Assembly: GCF_900182815.1 (NCBI RefSeq)
Contig: NZ_FXUA01000002.1
Span: 248,001 to 312,000, forward strand
Reading direction: 5' to 3'
DNA: 64,000 nucleotides
Source: Algoriphagus winogradskyi
GTDB lineage: Bacteria; Bacteroidota; Bacteroidia; Cytophagales; Cyclobacteriaceae
Shown: positions 52,026-60,532 of the stretch, piece by piece
Layout of the letters: every line of letters starts with the position of its first letter
Numbering within the stretch: position 1 is the first letter of the stretch
Notes under the pieces: model-generated
Database searches by the model: none
What the model saw: the letters and a program-made list of their open reading frames with translations, nothing else
Told to the model about the DNA's origin: nothing
Program-made: the position numbers and the translations under genes

Positions 52026-53132
52026 CTAAAGCACCAACTCATAACTCACACTTCTTCCCCCACCTTGCGGCAAAAAGACGCCTAATTCCACCAAAGCCTG
52101 TAAATCCCGTGTGGCAGTCGCTTTGGAAGTTTTCGTAATAGCGATGTATTTCTTAGCAGTCATTCCTCCTTCAAACCCCGCTGGTCCTTCAGCCAGCATT
52201 CGATTGACAGCTTTGATCTGGCGATCATTTAATAACGCCTTAAATCGATCAAAAAATTTGACTTTTTGAAGGGTGAAATTGACCAATTGCTCGGCACTCA
52301 GCTGTGCATGAAAGACAGTTTCAGCAAAAAAATCCAACCAATCAGAGATTTCATTGGAGCTTTGTCCACTTTTCAATGCCTTGTAATACTCATTCTTCTT
52401 CTCTTCTATGACACTGGAAAGACTGATCAATGTGGCATGTCCTAATCCTTGATGCAAGGCTTTTTCTGCCAAAGCGCGGCCAATTCGTCCATTGCCATCC
52501 TCGAAGGGATGAATAGACTCAAAGTATAAATGCGTAATAGCAGATCGTATCAGGGGATTATTTATAGGCTCAGCCTTGTTTGGAGAAGTTTTGTTAAACC
52601 AAGAGATAAAAGCTGCCATCTCCGAAGGAACCAGTGCTGACGGAGGCGCTTCGAAATGCACAATTTCTTTTCCAATAGCTCCAGAAACCACCTGCATGGG
52701 CGAAGAATCCGCCCGCCATTGGCCAGCTCGTACATAACGATTGCCTTCCATGAGCAGCTCATGCCATTCGAAAAGCATCTCTTCTGTCAATTCTTGAGCA
52801 AATTCCGAACGTACCTTGATCATCAGCTTGGCAATGCCTTTTGCCCGCTGATCCTTTACAAGTAAGGGCTGCTCCTCGTGTATCCCAAGATTCTTTTTGA
52901 TAGAAGACATTACGTCTGGTCGGCTGAGAAACTCACCTTCGATCTCGGAAGTCTTGATAGCTTCCATCACCATCATTTCAATTAGCAGTTCAGTCTGATT
53001 TCCTTCTGCCAAACCAGTGAGTAAGCCAGACATTTGCCCAGATTTCATGAGAAAATCAAGCAGTATTTTCCCAGCCTTACCTTCCGTGTAAGTGAATGTT
53101 GGCCAATCTGACTGTTCCCAATTATAACTCAT
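52026..53132 (-). CDS. Fic family protein with N-terminal DUF4172-like and C-terminal winged-helix domains
   Basis: 368 residues from ATG 53132 (MSYNWEQSDWPTFTY); another Met lies five codons upstream. The N-terminal domain contains the inhibitory-type helix IKTSEIEGEFLSRPDV, in which the S-E-I-E-G motif is the usual Fic self-inhibition signature. The Fic core has the catalytic loop HPFEDGNGRIGRAL at 208-221, so it should AMPylate or otherwise modify a protein target. The C-terminus (about 300-368) looks like a winged helix (LNDRQIKAVNRML, TAKKYIAITKTSKATATRDLQALVE). It probably regulates itself through the inverted repeats at its promoter. Confidence 0.92.
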   Translation of the reverse strand: MSYNWEQSDWPTFTYTEGKAGKILLDFLMKSGQMSGLLTGLAEGNQTELLIEMMVMEAIKTSEIEGEFLSRPDVMSSIKKNLGIHEEQPLLVKDQRAKGIAKLMIKVRSEFAQELTEEMLFEWHELLMEGNRYVRAGQWRADSSPMQVVSGAIGKEIVHFEAPPSALVPSEMAAFISWFNKTSPNKAEPINNPLIRSAITHLYFESIHPFEDGNGRIGRALAEKALHQGLGHATLISLSSVIEEKKNEYYKALKSGQSSNEISDWLDFFAETVFHAQLSAEQLVNFTLQKVKFFDRFKALLNDRQIKAVNRMLAEGPAGFEGGMTAKKYIAITKTSKATATRDLQALVELGVFLPQGGGRSVSYELVL

Positions 53133-53204
53133 AAGCCGAATATACAACTTATTCGGCTCATAATATCTAGTATTTTGAGCCGAATAATGTATTTATTCGG
53201 CTCA
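53133..53204. promoter_or_regulatory. Operator-like pair of inverted repeats upstream of fic
   Basis: Four half-sites of TGAGCCGAATAA occur in 72 bases: AAGCCGAATA (53133-53142, imperfect), TTATTCGGCTCA (53149-53160), TGAGCCGAATAA (53176-53187) and TTATTCGGCTCA (53193-53204). They form two inverted repeats, the nearer ending right at the Fic start codon. This is the arrangement expected of an autoregulatory operator bound by the protein's own HTH domain. Confidence 0.75.
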
Positions 53205-53304
53205 CGAAAAGAAAAACTCCATAAATCCTCACTTTTCCACCAGACGTATCTTCATTTCATTCACTCTTCTTAAATTTCCCATTCATTCGACTTGAACCTC
53301 ACTT

Positions 53305-54336
53305 ATGAACCTTAGCTATTCTTTATTATCAGGAAGCCTTGTATTAGCATTTGCTTGCTCGTCTCCAAAAGAAGTGGAAGAAACAGAAGCTCCAAAACTT
53401 TCGGGAAATCCAATTGTCGAAGGTTGGTATGCCGATCCTGAAGGAATTGTTTTTGGGGATGAATATTGGGTTTACCCAACCTACTCAGCTGGTTACACTG
53501 ACCAACTGCACTTTGATGCATTTTCTTCCAAAGACTTAGTGACTTGGGAAAAGCATGAAAATATTCTGGACACTGCAGCGATCAAATGGGCTAGACAAGC
53601 CATGTGGGCACCGGCAGCAATCGAGAAAGACGGGAAATATTATCTCTTCTTTTCGGCAAATGACATCCAGCGCCCAAGTCGTGATGGCTGGGATCCGAAT
53701 AATGACATCAATCATTTTGGAGGATTAGGGGTCGCGGTAGCTGACTCACCTGGAGGACCTTTCAAAGACCATATTGGCAAGCCTTTGCTTTCGGAGTTTT
53801 ACAATGATGCACAGCCAATCGACCAATTTGTATTCAAGGACACCGACGGGACTTATTATATGCTTTATGGAGGTTGGAGTCATTGCAATATTGGTAAGCT
53901 AAATGCTGACTTCACAGGATTTGAACCTTGGGTAGACGGTGAGCTTTTCCATGAAATAACCCCAGAGGGATACGTAGAAGGTCCATTCGTGTTTATCAGA
54001 GAAGGAAAATATTACTTCATGTGGTCTGAAGGAGGCTGGACAAATGACAGCTATAAAGTCGCGTATGCTATGGCGGACAAGATTACTGGACCATGGAATC
54101 GAATTGATACAATCTTAGAATCAGACACGACGATTGCAACTGGAGCTGGCCATAATTCGGTCATTCAAAAGCCAGGAACTGATGATTGGTATATGGTCTA
54201 TCATCGACGTCCAATTCCAAATGAAGGAAGAGATCACCGAGTGACTGCAATAGATGTATTGGAATTCAACGAAGACGGAACAATCAAGCCAGTCAAAATG
54301 ACCTTTGAGGGAGTAGAAGCAAATCCAATTGATTAA
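53305..54336 (+). CDS. Glycoside hydrolase family 43-like lipoprotein
   Basis: 343 residues. Lipoprotein signal with lipid Cys18 (LAFACSSP). The five-bladed GH43 fold is supported by the three acidic positions: Asp44 in WYADPEGI, Asp173 in QPIDQFVF and Glu225 in YVEGPFVF, plus MWAPAAIEKDGKYYLFFS and AGHNSVIQKPGTDDWYMVYH. GH43 enzymes act on arabinose/xylose-containing polysaccharides; the lipid anchor suggests an envelope location. No SusC/SusD pair is adjacent. It stands alone with its own terminator and is next to fic by chance. Confidence 0.9.
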   Translation: MNLSYSLLSGSLVLAFACSSPKEVEETEAPKLSGNPIVEGWYADPEGIVFGDEYWVYPTYSAGYTDQLHFDAFSSKDLVTWEKHENILDTAAIKWARQAMWAPAAIEKDGKYYLFFSANDIQRPSRDGWDPNNDINHFGGLGVAVADSPGGPFKDHIGKPLLSEFYNDAQPIDQFVFKDTDGTYYMLYGGWSHCNIGKLNADFTGFEPWVDGELFHEITPEGYVEGPFVFIREGKYYFMWSEGGWTNDSYKVAYAMADKITGPWNRIDTILESDTTIATGAGHNSVIQKPGTDDWYMVYHRRPIPNEGRDHRVTAIDVLEFNEDGTIKPVKMTFEGVEANPID

Positions 54337-54433
54337 ACCCTTGAATAAAAGAGTATCTGCAAGCCTTTGAATATGGAGAAGGAAAGTAAAATATGAAAAC
54401 CCTTATTTTACCTTAATGGTAAAAGGTAAAACA

Positions 54434-54470
54434 AAACCCCGGGATTCATGAGATCTCGGAGTTTATTTTT
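54434..54470 (+). terminator. Terminator after the GH43-like gene
   Basis: AAACCCCGGGA pairs with TCTCGGAGTTT (one mismatch, one G-T) around a nine-base loop and is followed by ATTTTTTT. It lies 97 bases after the stop codon. Confidence 0.7.
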
Positions 54471-54505
54471 TACACTCTTCGTTCTAAATTCAAGCTTCTT
54501 GGCTC

Positions 54506-55750
54506 TTAAAAAACCACTTTCACTTCCTTTTTCTCCCCATCTCGCTCATAGCCTAGAAGTACTTCGTCTCCTTTTTGGAAAGCACTCAGAGCACGCATGT
54601 AACTCATCATATCCACAATTGTAGAGTCGCCCATTTGCAGGACAACATCGCCTTTCAAAAGACCTGCTGCCTGTGCTGGTTTATCCTCAGATACCCCGTC
54701 GATTCGCATTCCTTTTCCATCATAAAGGTAATCTGGCACTACACCCAAGGAAACTGTAAATCGTGGAGAATCGCCATTGCTATCTTTTGTTTTGGTGAAG
54801 GCAAGCTTTGGTTCGGCATCCAGTTGATCTACTAAACGATCAATGAATTTCACAACAAGTAATAAGCCATCATAATTGATCAATTCGGCATCATCCGAAG
54901 GCTTGTGATAGTCTTCATGCTGGCCGGTGAAAAAGTGAAGTACTGGCAAATCCTGTAAATAAAAGGAAGTGTGATCGGAAGGACCCACTCCAGATTCTGA
55001 AGTTACTAATTTAAGACTATCAGCATTCGCCACATCCAATGCAGGAACGAAGCTTGGACTGGTTCCAACTCCATTAATTGCCAGCGTCTTTTCAGCATTT
55101 AATCGACCAACCATATCCATGTTGATCATGTAATTCACATTTTTGAGATCTATTGTAGGATTTTTCACGAAGTAATTTGAACCCCAAAGACCATTTTCCT
55201 CTCCCGAAAATGCTATGAACAGGAAGTTACTTTTATGTTCTTCATGCTTCAGAATTCTAGCCAGAGCTACCAAAGCGGCCGTACCACTGGCATTGTCATC
55301 GGCTCCATTGTGGATAGCCGAATCACCACGATGAAGGGAACCTTGTCCGCCCATTCCCAAGTGATCAAAATGCGCTCCGATTACTATCGTATTTTCAGAC
55401 TTGTTGTCAATAAAACCAATTACGTTTCTGCCCTTTACTCCTTCGCCATCTGTACCGATTACTGCTTCCTCATGAGGATTTGATGGCTTTGATACGGTAA
55501 ATGCCTGGAAGTACTCCTCAGTTCCCTTTGGCTCAAGCCCGATTTCTTTGAATTCGGCAGCCAGATACTCGGCAGCTTTCTTCTCGCCTTCTGTACCAAT
55601 GGCTCGACCTCCAAGATCATCTGCAGCTAGATAGGTCACATCTTCCTTTAATCCAGCTTTTAGGCTTTCATCCGTCGGAGCAGTATCACAACTCCAAGTA
55701 AATAATGTTACTGCAACTGCTGCAAGTGTATGTTTAGGTAGAAATTTCAT
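54506..55750 (-). CDS. M28 family zinc peptidase with C-terminal PDZ domain, lipoprotein
   Basis: 414 residues from ATG 55750, which gives a clean lipoprotein signal (MKFLPKHTLAAVAVTLFTWSC, lipid Cys21) and suits the promoter just upstream; the frame runs 17 codons further. Metal and catalytic motifs of M28 aminopeptidases are all present: GAHFDHLG, HNGADDNASGTAALV, FSGEENGLWG, NMDMVGRL and a late HFFTGQHEDYH. A PDZ domain follows (about 325-414: SLGVVPDYLYDGKGMRI, PAQAAGLLKGDVVLQMG). Likely a periplasmic or surface peptidase for peptide uptake. Divergent from the TolB-like gene. Confidence 0.92.
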   Translation of the reverse strand: MKFLPKHTLAAVAVTLFTWSCDTAPTDESLKAGLKEDVTYLAADDLGGRAIGTEGEKKAAEYLAAEFKEIGLEPKGTEEYFQAFTVSKPSNPHEEAVIGTDGEGVKGRNVIGFIDNKSENTIVIGAHFDHLGMGGQGSLHRGDSAIHNGADDNASGTAALVALARILKHEEHKSNFLFIAFSGEENGLWGSNYFVKNPTIDLKNVNYMINMDMVGRLNAEKTLAINGVGTSPSFVPALDVANADSLKLVTSESGVGPSDHTSFYLQDLPVLHFFTGQHEDYHKPSDDAELINYDGLLLVVKFIDRLVDQLDAEPKLAFTKTKDSNGDSPRFTVSLGVVPDYLYDGKGMRIDGVSEDKPAQAAGLLKGDVVLQMGDSTIVDMMSYMRALSAFQKGDEVLLGYERDGEKKEVKVVF

Positions 55751-55769
55751 GCTTTTTATCATCTTTTGG

Positions 55770-55801
55770 CAAAGATAATAAATGGTAACTTTGTGCAGCA
55801 A
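55770..55801 (-). promoter_or_regulatory. Promoter of the M28 peptidase gene
   Basis: On the minus strand TTG (plus 55799-55801) and TATCTTTG (plus 55770-55777) are 21 bases apart, a good Bacteroidota promoter. The predicted start of transcription lies at about 55763, which supports the ATG at 55750. Confidence 0.6.
55786..55793 (+). promoter_or_regulatory. -7 box (TAACTTTG) of the TolB-like gene
   Basis: TAACTTTG fits the Bacteroidota -7 element, with a TTTG at 55765-55768 only 17 bases upstream. It overlaps the divergent M28 promoter, so the two genes may compete for RNA polymerase. The ATG of the TolB-like gene follows at 55823. Confidence 0.5.
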
Positions 55802-55822
55802 TACTAAAAAATCAATTCAAAA

Positions 55823-56932
55823 ATGAGACAAATCCTTGTTGCCCTCCTGCTACTTTCTTTTGCCTGCAGCCCCAAAAATGATGTTCAAACAGAAATAGAA
55901 ACTGAAGTTCATTCGGCATCCGATTCTTTATTGTTGACACCAGAAGAAATGAAGTATTTGAAAAATATCAAACAATTGACTTTCGGAGGAAACAATGCAG
56001 AAGCATATTGGTCTTTTGATGATTCAATGTTGGTTTTTCAATCCGACTATAGTGAGTGGGGAGCTGAATGTGACCAAGTTTTCTATACAAATTGGAAAAC
56101 CGATGATCTGCAGAATTCTCAGCCAAAACGACTCAGTACTGGATTAGGAAGAACGACATGTTCCTATTTTCTTCCAGACAATAAAAGTATAGTTTATGCC
56201 TCTACGCACCTTGGTGGTGATAATTGTCCTCCAGTTCCTGAGCGCAGAACTGATGGAAAATATGTTTGGCCGATTTATGATTCCTTTGATATTTTCACTT
56301 CTGATCTGGAAGGAAATATTATTTCCCAGCTGACGAATGAACCTGGGTATGATGCCGAGGCGACGGTTTCTCCAAAAGGTGATAAAATTGTGTTCACTTC
56401 TTTGAGAACAGGAGATTTGGAGCTTTACACTATGAATATCGATGGTACAGATGTGAAGCAAATCACTTCCGATTTAGGATATGATGGAGGAGCATTTTTC
56501 TCGCCTGACGGAAGCAAAATCATCTGGAGAGCATCCCGCCCAACTTCTGATGAAGATGTAAAGGAATACAAAGATTTACTCGAGGAAGGTTTGGTAATGC
56601 CTACCAGCATGGAATTATATGTAGCAAATGCCGATGGAACTGACGTGAAAAAAATCACAGATCTCGGCAAAGCCAACTGGGCACCTTTCTTCCATCCATC
56701 TGGCGAGAAAATCATTTTCGCTTCAAATCACCAAACCGAAAGAGGTTATCCGTTTAATCTTTTCATGATTAATCTGGATGGAACAGGGCTGACTAGAATT
56801 ACCCATGACGGTACTTTTGATGCATTTCCAGTATTCTCAAACGACGGCAAATATTTAGTATTCTCTAGTAACAGAAATAATGGAGGTACCAGAGACACCA
56901 ACCTTTTTGTGGCTGAGTGGATCGGTGATTGA
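55823..56932 (+). CDS. TolB-like PD40 beta-propeller lipoprotein
   Basis: 369 residues. Lipoprotein signal with lipid Cys15 (LLSFACSPK). The body has PD40/WD40-like repeats of the TolB type: SPKGDKIVFTSLRTGDLELYTMNIDGTDVKQIT, FSPDGSKIIWRASRPT, LYVANADGTDVKKIT, HPSGEKIIFASN and FSNDGKYLVFSSNRNNGGTRDTNLFVAEW. Such propellers bind partners or feed proteases of the S9 type; no protease domain is attached here. It shares a divergent promoter region with the M28 peptidase, so a joint role in peptide handling is possible but inferred. Confidence 0.9.
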   Translation: MRQILVALLLLSFACSPKNDVQTEIETEVHSASDSLLLTPEEMKYLKNIKQLTFGGNNAEAYWSFDDSMLVFQSDYSEWGAECDQVFYTNWKTDDLQNSQPKRLSTGLGRTTCSYFLPDNKSIVYASTHLGGDNCPPVPERRTDGKYVWPIYDSFDIFTSDLEGNIISQLTNEPGYDAEATVSPKGDKIVFTSLRTGDLELYTMNIDGTDVKQITSDLGYDGGAFFSPDGSKIIWRASRPTSDEDVKEYKDLLEEGLVMPTSMELYVANADGTDVKKITDLGKANWAPFFHPSGEKIIFASNHQTERGYPFNLFMINLDGTGLTRITHDGTFDAFPVFSNDGKYLVFSSNRNNGGTRDTNLFVAEWIGD

Positions 56933-56956
56933 TATCTGCACCCAATCGATTATAGT

Positions 56957-56985
56957 AAGACCGTCAAATTTGGCGGTCTTTTTGT
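56957..56985 (+). terminator. Terminator after the TolB-like gene
   Basis: AAGACCG / CGGTCTT stem with an inner GTC-type pairing and a following T-rich run; it begins 25 bases after the stop codon. Confidence 0.85.
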
Positions 56986-57018
56986 TTTTATTACACTCTA
57001 ACCAACTGAAAAATAGCT

Positions 57019-57483
57019 ATGAAAGCTTTATCCACACTATTTTTCGCTGCTTTAGTAATGTCAGCGTGCAAAGGTCCTAAGGAAGATACCCCAGTTGAGG
57101 TAGCATTTTCCCCAGATGAAGAGCATGTTGAAGAAATCAACACAGAATGCTTTCGATACTATGGGGACAAAGATACTGTACTACTTACTACTCATGTAGA
57201 CGGTATGAAAATCACGGGTACTTTAGACTATTCGCTCTTTGAAAAAGATAAAAATACTGGGACTATCGAAGGAGAAATCCGTGACGATTTGATTATTGCT
57301 GAATATACTTTTATGTCAGAAGGAGTCACTTCAAACCGCCAAGTTGTCTTTAAGAATACTGAAGAAGGCTGGAAAGAAGGCTACGGAGAGATAAAAACTG
57401 TGGATGGAATCCCAGTTTATGTAAACATGGATTCTTTAGATTACAGTCATCAAATAGCACTTACTCCTGTTCCTTGTGATTAG
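57019..57483 (+). CDS. Small lipoprotein of unknown function
   Basis: 154 residues. Signal ends at a lipobox (LVMSACKGP, lipid Cys17). The mature part contains ECFRYYGDKDTVLL and a run of beta strands (TGTLDYSLFEKDKNTGTIEGEIRDDLIIAEYTFMSEG), resembling the short lipoproteins with DUF-type folds common in Bacteroidota. No catalytic motif. Not recognised further. It follows the TolB-like gene's terminator, so it has its own promoter or depends on read-through. Two cysteines remain after the lipid Cys (ECF near residue 38 and the penultimate Cys). Confidence 0.7.
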   Translation: MKALSTLFFAALVMSACKGPKEDTPVEVAFSPDEEHVEEINTECFRYYGDKDTVLLTTHVDGMKITGTLDYSLFEKDKNTGTIEGEIRDDLIIAEYTFMSEGVTSNRQVVFKNTEEGWKEGYGEIKTVDGIPVYVNMDSLDYSHQIALTPVPCD

Positions 57484-57613
57484 TACTAGAGTAGCCATTT
57501 TTGGCTTTTTAATCTCAATTCCCTAATTTCTAAGCTGAACTCACCCAAAATGCCTTTTTCAGTGACTGGATTTTTCAGTCCAACTTAGTTCCACCCTTTT
57601 TCAAATTGAGTTT

Positions 57614-58540
57614 ATGAAGTACTATTACAGATTAATATTTCCATTTTTGGTTACCCTTACTTTGGCATTTTCAAAGTTTTATTTTGGTACGGAGTCCAAA
57701 GATTGGGAAGGTGCATTTGCCTACCTACCTCATATCAATACACTTCTTATTATTTGTGGATTTACCTGGTGTTTATTGGTAGGAATGCAGATTGTCAAAA
57801 AATTGTTTTTGAAGCAATACGATATTTCTCAGGAGGATAATTTGAGAGCTAGAAAAGTATTGACTCAAATAAATATGCTGGTGAAAATAGCAAACTTCAT
57901 CATCATTTTACTTGGAATAGGTTTGATTTTGGTCTCTTTCGATTCTGTCCGGAAAGTGGGTGTAGGGTTCTTTGCCTCTGCAGGAGTTGCAGGTATTATT
58001 ATTGGTTTTTCAGCTCAGAAAGCTATCGGTACCTTGATAGCAGGTATTCAGATTGCGTTTACTCAGCCTTTTCGACTAGAAGATGCTGTAGTGGTGGAAG
58101 GCGAGTGGGGTTGGATCGAAGAAATAAATTTGAATTACATCGTAGTTCGCATCTGGGATTTGAGAAGGCTGGTGCTTCCGACTACTTACTTCTTGGAAAA
58201 TCCTTTTCAAAACTGGACTCGAACTTCAGCCGATTTACTCGGTTCAGTGTTTCTTTACACCGATTACACCGTGCCGTTTGATGAGCTGAGAAAGGAACTA
58301 GATCGAATTTTGGAAACAACCCCGCTTTGGGATAAAAAAGTGAAAGTACTCCAGGTGTCTGATGCTAAAGAATTTACAGTAGAAACCCGTATTTTGGTAA
58401 GTGCTAAAAATTCCCCAACGGCCTGGGATTTAAGAGTATTTGTTAGAGAGAAAATGATTGAATTTATCCAGAAAAACTATCCTGAAAGCCTTCCAAAAAC
58501 CCGAGTAGAAATGACCCAAAAGCCTATAGCCAAATCGTGA
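57614..58540 (+). CDS. MscS-type mechanosensitive ion channel
   Basis: 308 residues. Three transmembrane segments occupy about 1-150; the pore-lining helix is GVGFFASAGVAGIIIGFSAQKAIGTLIAGIQIAFTQPF, the usual glycine/alanine-rich TM3. The cytoplasmic beta domain follows with EDAVVVEGEWGWIEEINLNYIVVRIWD and the family NxF-type PTTYFLENPFQNWTR. It opens under membrane tension to release solutes on hypo-osmotic shock. It is longer than E. coli MscS by a small N-terminal extension. The next gene overlaps its stop. Confidence 0.93.
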   Translation: MKYYYRLIFPFLVTLTLAFSKFYFGTESKDWEGAFAYLPHINTLLIICGFTWCLLVGMQIVKKLFLKQYDISQEDNLRARKVLTQINMLVKIANFIIILLGIGLILVSFDSVRKVGVGFFASAGVAGIIIGFSAQKAIGTLIAGIQIAFTQPFRLEDAVVVEGEWGWIEEINLNYIVVRIWDLRRLVLPTTYFLENPFQNWTRTSADLLGSVFLYTDYTVPFDELRKELDRILETTPLWDKKVKVLQVSDAKEFTVETRILVSAKNSPTAWDLRVFVREKMIEFIQKNYPESLPKTRVEMTQKPIAKS

Positions 58541-58926
58541 TTATTGATATGCTGATGTATAGCCATTTGGCTACAGTCGTTCCTTGTATTTTTATAGGAG
58601 CCTATCTACTCCTCAGTAAAAAAGGGGGTAAAGTTCATCGAACTTTGGGGAAGATCTATATGATATTAATGCTGCTCACGGCGTTTATTGCTATATTTTT
58701 AGAAGCTCAAGTTGGGCCTAAATTAGTTAATCACTTTGGCTACATTCACCTTTTCTGCTTGCTCGTATTTTGGACTGTTCCTACTGCTTATCTAGCTATC
58801 CGAAAGGGGAAAGTTAAAACTCACCAGCGCAAAATGATCTTACTTTATATAGGCGCCATCATTTTGGCTGGAGGATTTACTCTTGCGCCTGGAAGGTATT
58901 TACACGAAGTTTTTTTCGGGGGTTGA
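58537..58926 (+). CDS. Small four-helix membrane protein (DUF2306-like)
   Basis: 129 residues if read from GTG 58537, which overlaps the MscS stop codon (GTGA); ATG starts at 58549 or 58555 also exist and may be used. Four hydrophobic segments, with short conserved-looking GGKVHRTLGKIYM and GKVKTHQRKMILL loops, are typical of DUF2306 proteins. Function unknown. Probably co-translated with the MscS gene; a role in membrane or osmotic stress is only a guess from this context. Confidence 0.75.
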   Translation: MIIDMLMYSHLATVVPCIFIGAYLLLSKKGGKVHRTLGKIYMILMLLTAFIAIFLEAQVGPKLVNHFGYIHLFCLLVFWTVPTAYLAIRKGKVKTHQRKMILLYIGAIILAGGFTLAPGRYLHEVFFGG

Positions 58927-58953
58927 AAGGTTAAATTTGCCTTCATTTCAAAA

Positions 58954-60483
58954 TTATAAAGCATCCAAACTCTTCAAATATTCTTCAGCCTGCTTCAATA
59001 ATTCCTCCTTATTTTTCAATTTATCCAACGTGCGATAAGCCATTCCAATTCTTGGGTTATTCTCCAATTTTTCCCTGTTTCTTTCATAGAAATGCCAATA
59101 GAGACTATTGAAAGGGCAAGCTCCTTCTCCAACTTTTTTGGTATGACTATAGGCGCAATGAGTGCAATAATTACCCATTTTATGGATGTAATTCGCCGTG
59201 GAAACGTAGGGTTTAGTGCCTACAATTCCTCCATCAGCAAATTGGCTCATTCCTCTTGTATTGGTGATTTCAACCCATTCAATTGCATCAATATACACTC
59301 CCAAATACCATTGATCTACCTCATCTGGATGAATTCCGGCTAGCAAAGCAAAATTTCCTATGACCATTAATCGCTGGATATGATGAGCGTATGCCAATTC
59401 TAAGGACTGTCCAATTGAATGGCTTAGGCATTTCATTTTGGTTTCTCCTGTCCAAAACCATTCTGGTAATTTCCTCTGATTGTCGAAGAAATTCATGTTT
59501 GCGAAATCCGGCATTTTAGCCCAATAAATCCCACGCATATATTCTCGCCAGCCTAGAATTTGGCGAATGAATCCTTCTACCTGAGATATATGAATTTCAT
59601 CTTGGTGTCCTTTCCAATATGTCTCTACCTCTTGCACAACTTCTAGCGGAGAAAGCATTTTGGTATTTAAAGCAAAACTTAGTCTGGAGTGAAATAGAAA
59701 AGGGTCCCAAGTAGTCAACGCATCTTGATAGTCTCCAAAATGCACTAGTAGATGCTTACAAAAATGACTTAAGACTTCCAGACTTTCTTCCCGCGAACAA
59801 GGCCAGGTAAAAGATTCCTCATCTAGTTGCCCAATAGTTTTGACCTTAGCCTTCTCAAGCATTTTCAGGATGTCAGCTACCTTTTTAGGATGAAGTTTTG
59901 GCTTGCGCAAAAGCCGTTTGTCCTTCAAGGCAGACCTATTCGAATGATCAAAATTCCATTTTCCCTGAAGAGGTTCTTTTCCATCCATGAGGACATTAAA
60001 GTCTTTTCGCATTTGTCGGTAAAAGCTTTCCATCAAGAAAGTCTTCTTGCCTTTGAAAAAGTCTTCGACAAATTCTCTTTCGGTCAAAAAATGCTCTGAA
60101 TCAACACTTCGGCATGGAATGGATAGGTTCTTACTGATTAATTTCAATTGCTTATCCAATCTGTACTCGTCAGGTAGCTGGTATTCGAACTGATCAAAGC
60201 TGCCTTTCTTTACAAACGATTTAATCATTTTCTCCAAATCCTGAGAGTTGCCTTCTTGATCCAGCTGCACATAGTTGACCTTGTGTCCCTGAGTTTTAAG
60301 ATGCTCCGCAAAGTTTCTCATGCTCAGAAAAAAAGCCACTACTTTTTGAATATGATGCGGCACATAGTCAGTCTCCTGTCTTAGTTCAAGCATAAGATAA
60401 GTCACAGACGCATCTTTTTCTTCAAACCAGGAATGCTGGTAATTCAGCTGATCACCGAGTATTAATCGTAATGTTTTGGGCAT
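58954..60483 (-). CDS. FeS-type (6-4) photolyase/cryptochrome-like protein
   Basis: 509 residues. The N-terminus TLRLILGDQLNYQHSWF matches the deoxyribodipyrimidine photolyase-related (PhrB/FeS-BCP) family, not class I photolyases. The C-terminal FAD domain has QILGWREYMRGIYWAKMP, ELAYAHHIQRLMVIGNFALLAG and DAIEWVEITNTRGMSQFADGG. The 4Fe-4S ligands are seen in KCLSHSIGQ, NYCTHCAYSH and GACPFNSLYW. Such enzymes repair 6-4 photoproducts with light. The ATG lies right after a terminator's T tract, leaving no leader. The C-terminal K/E-rich helix is usual. Confidence 0.93.
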   Translation of the reverse strand: MPKTLRLILGDQLNYQHSWFEEKDASVTYLMLELRQETDYVPHHIQKVVAFFLSMRNFAEHLKTQGHKVNYVQLDQEGNSQDLEKMIKSFVKKGSFDQFEYQLPDEYRLDKQLKLISKNLSIPCRSVDSEHFLTEREFVEDFFKGKKTFLMESFYRQMRKDFNVLMDGKEPLQGKWNFDHSNRSALKDKRLLRKPKLHPKKVADILKMLEKAKVKTIGQLDEESFTWPCSREESLEVLSHFCKHLLVHFGDYQDALTTWDPFLFHSRLSFALNTKMLSPLEVVQEVETYWKGHQDEIHISQVEGFIRQILGWREYMRGIYWAKMPDFANMNFFDNQRKLPEWFWTGETKMKCLSHSIGQSLELAYAHHIQRLMVIGNFALLAGIHPDEVDQWYLGVYIDAIEWVEITNTRGMSQFADGGIVGTKPYVSTANYIHKMGNYCTHCAYSHTKKVGEGACPFNSLYWHFYERNREKLENNPRIGMAYRTLDKLKNKEELLKQAEEYLKSLDAL

Positions 60484-60514
60484 AAAAAAAGGGCTTTCAA
60501 TTAAAAGCCCTTTT
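60484..60514 (-). terminator. Terminator after the PorP-like gene, abutting the photolyase start
   Basis: In the minus direction AAAAGGGCTTT-type arms (60487-60497 and 60504-60514) with a six-base loop are followed by seven T residues (plus 60484-60490), and the next base starts the photolyase ATG at 60483. It ends the SprB-repeat/PorP operon. Confidence 0.85.
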
Positions 60515-60532
60515 CCTACTACTTTGTTTTAC

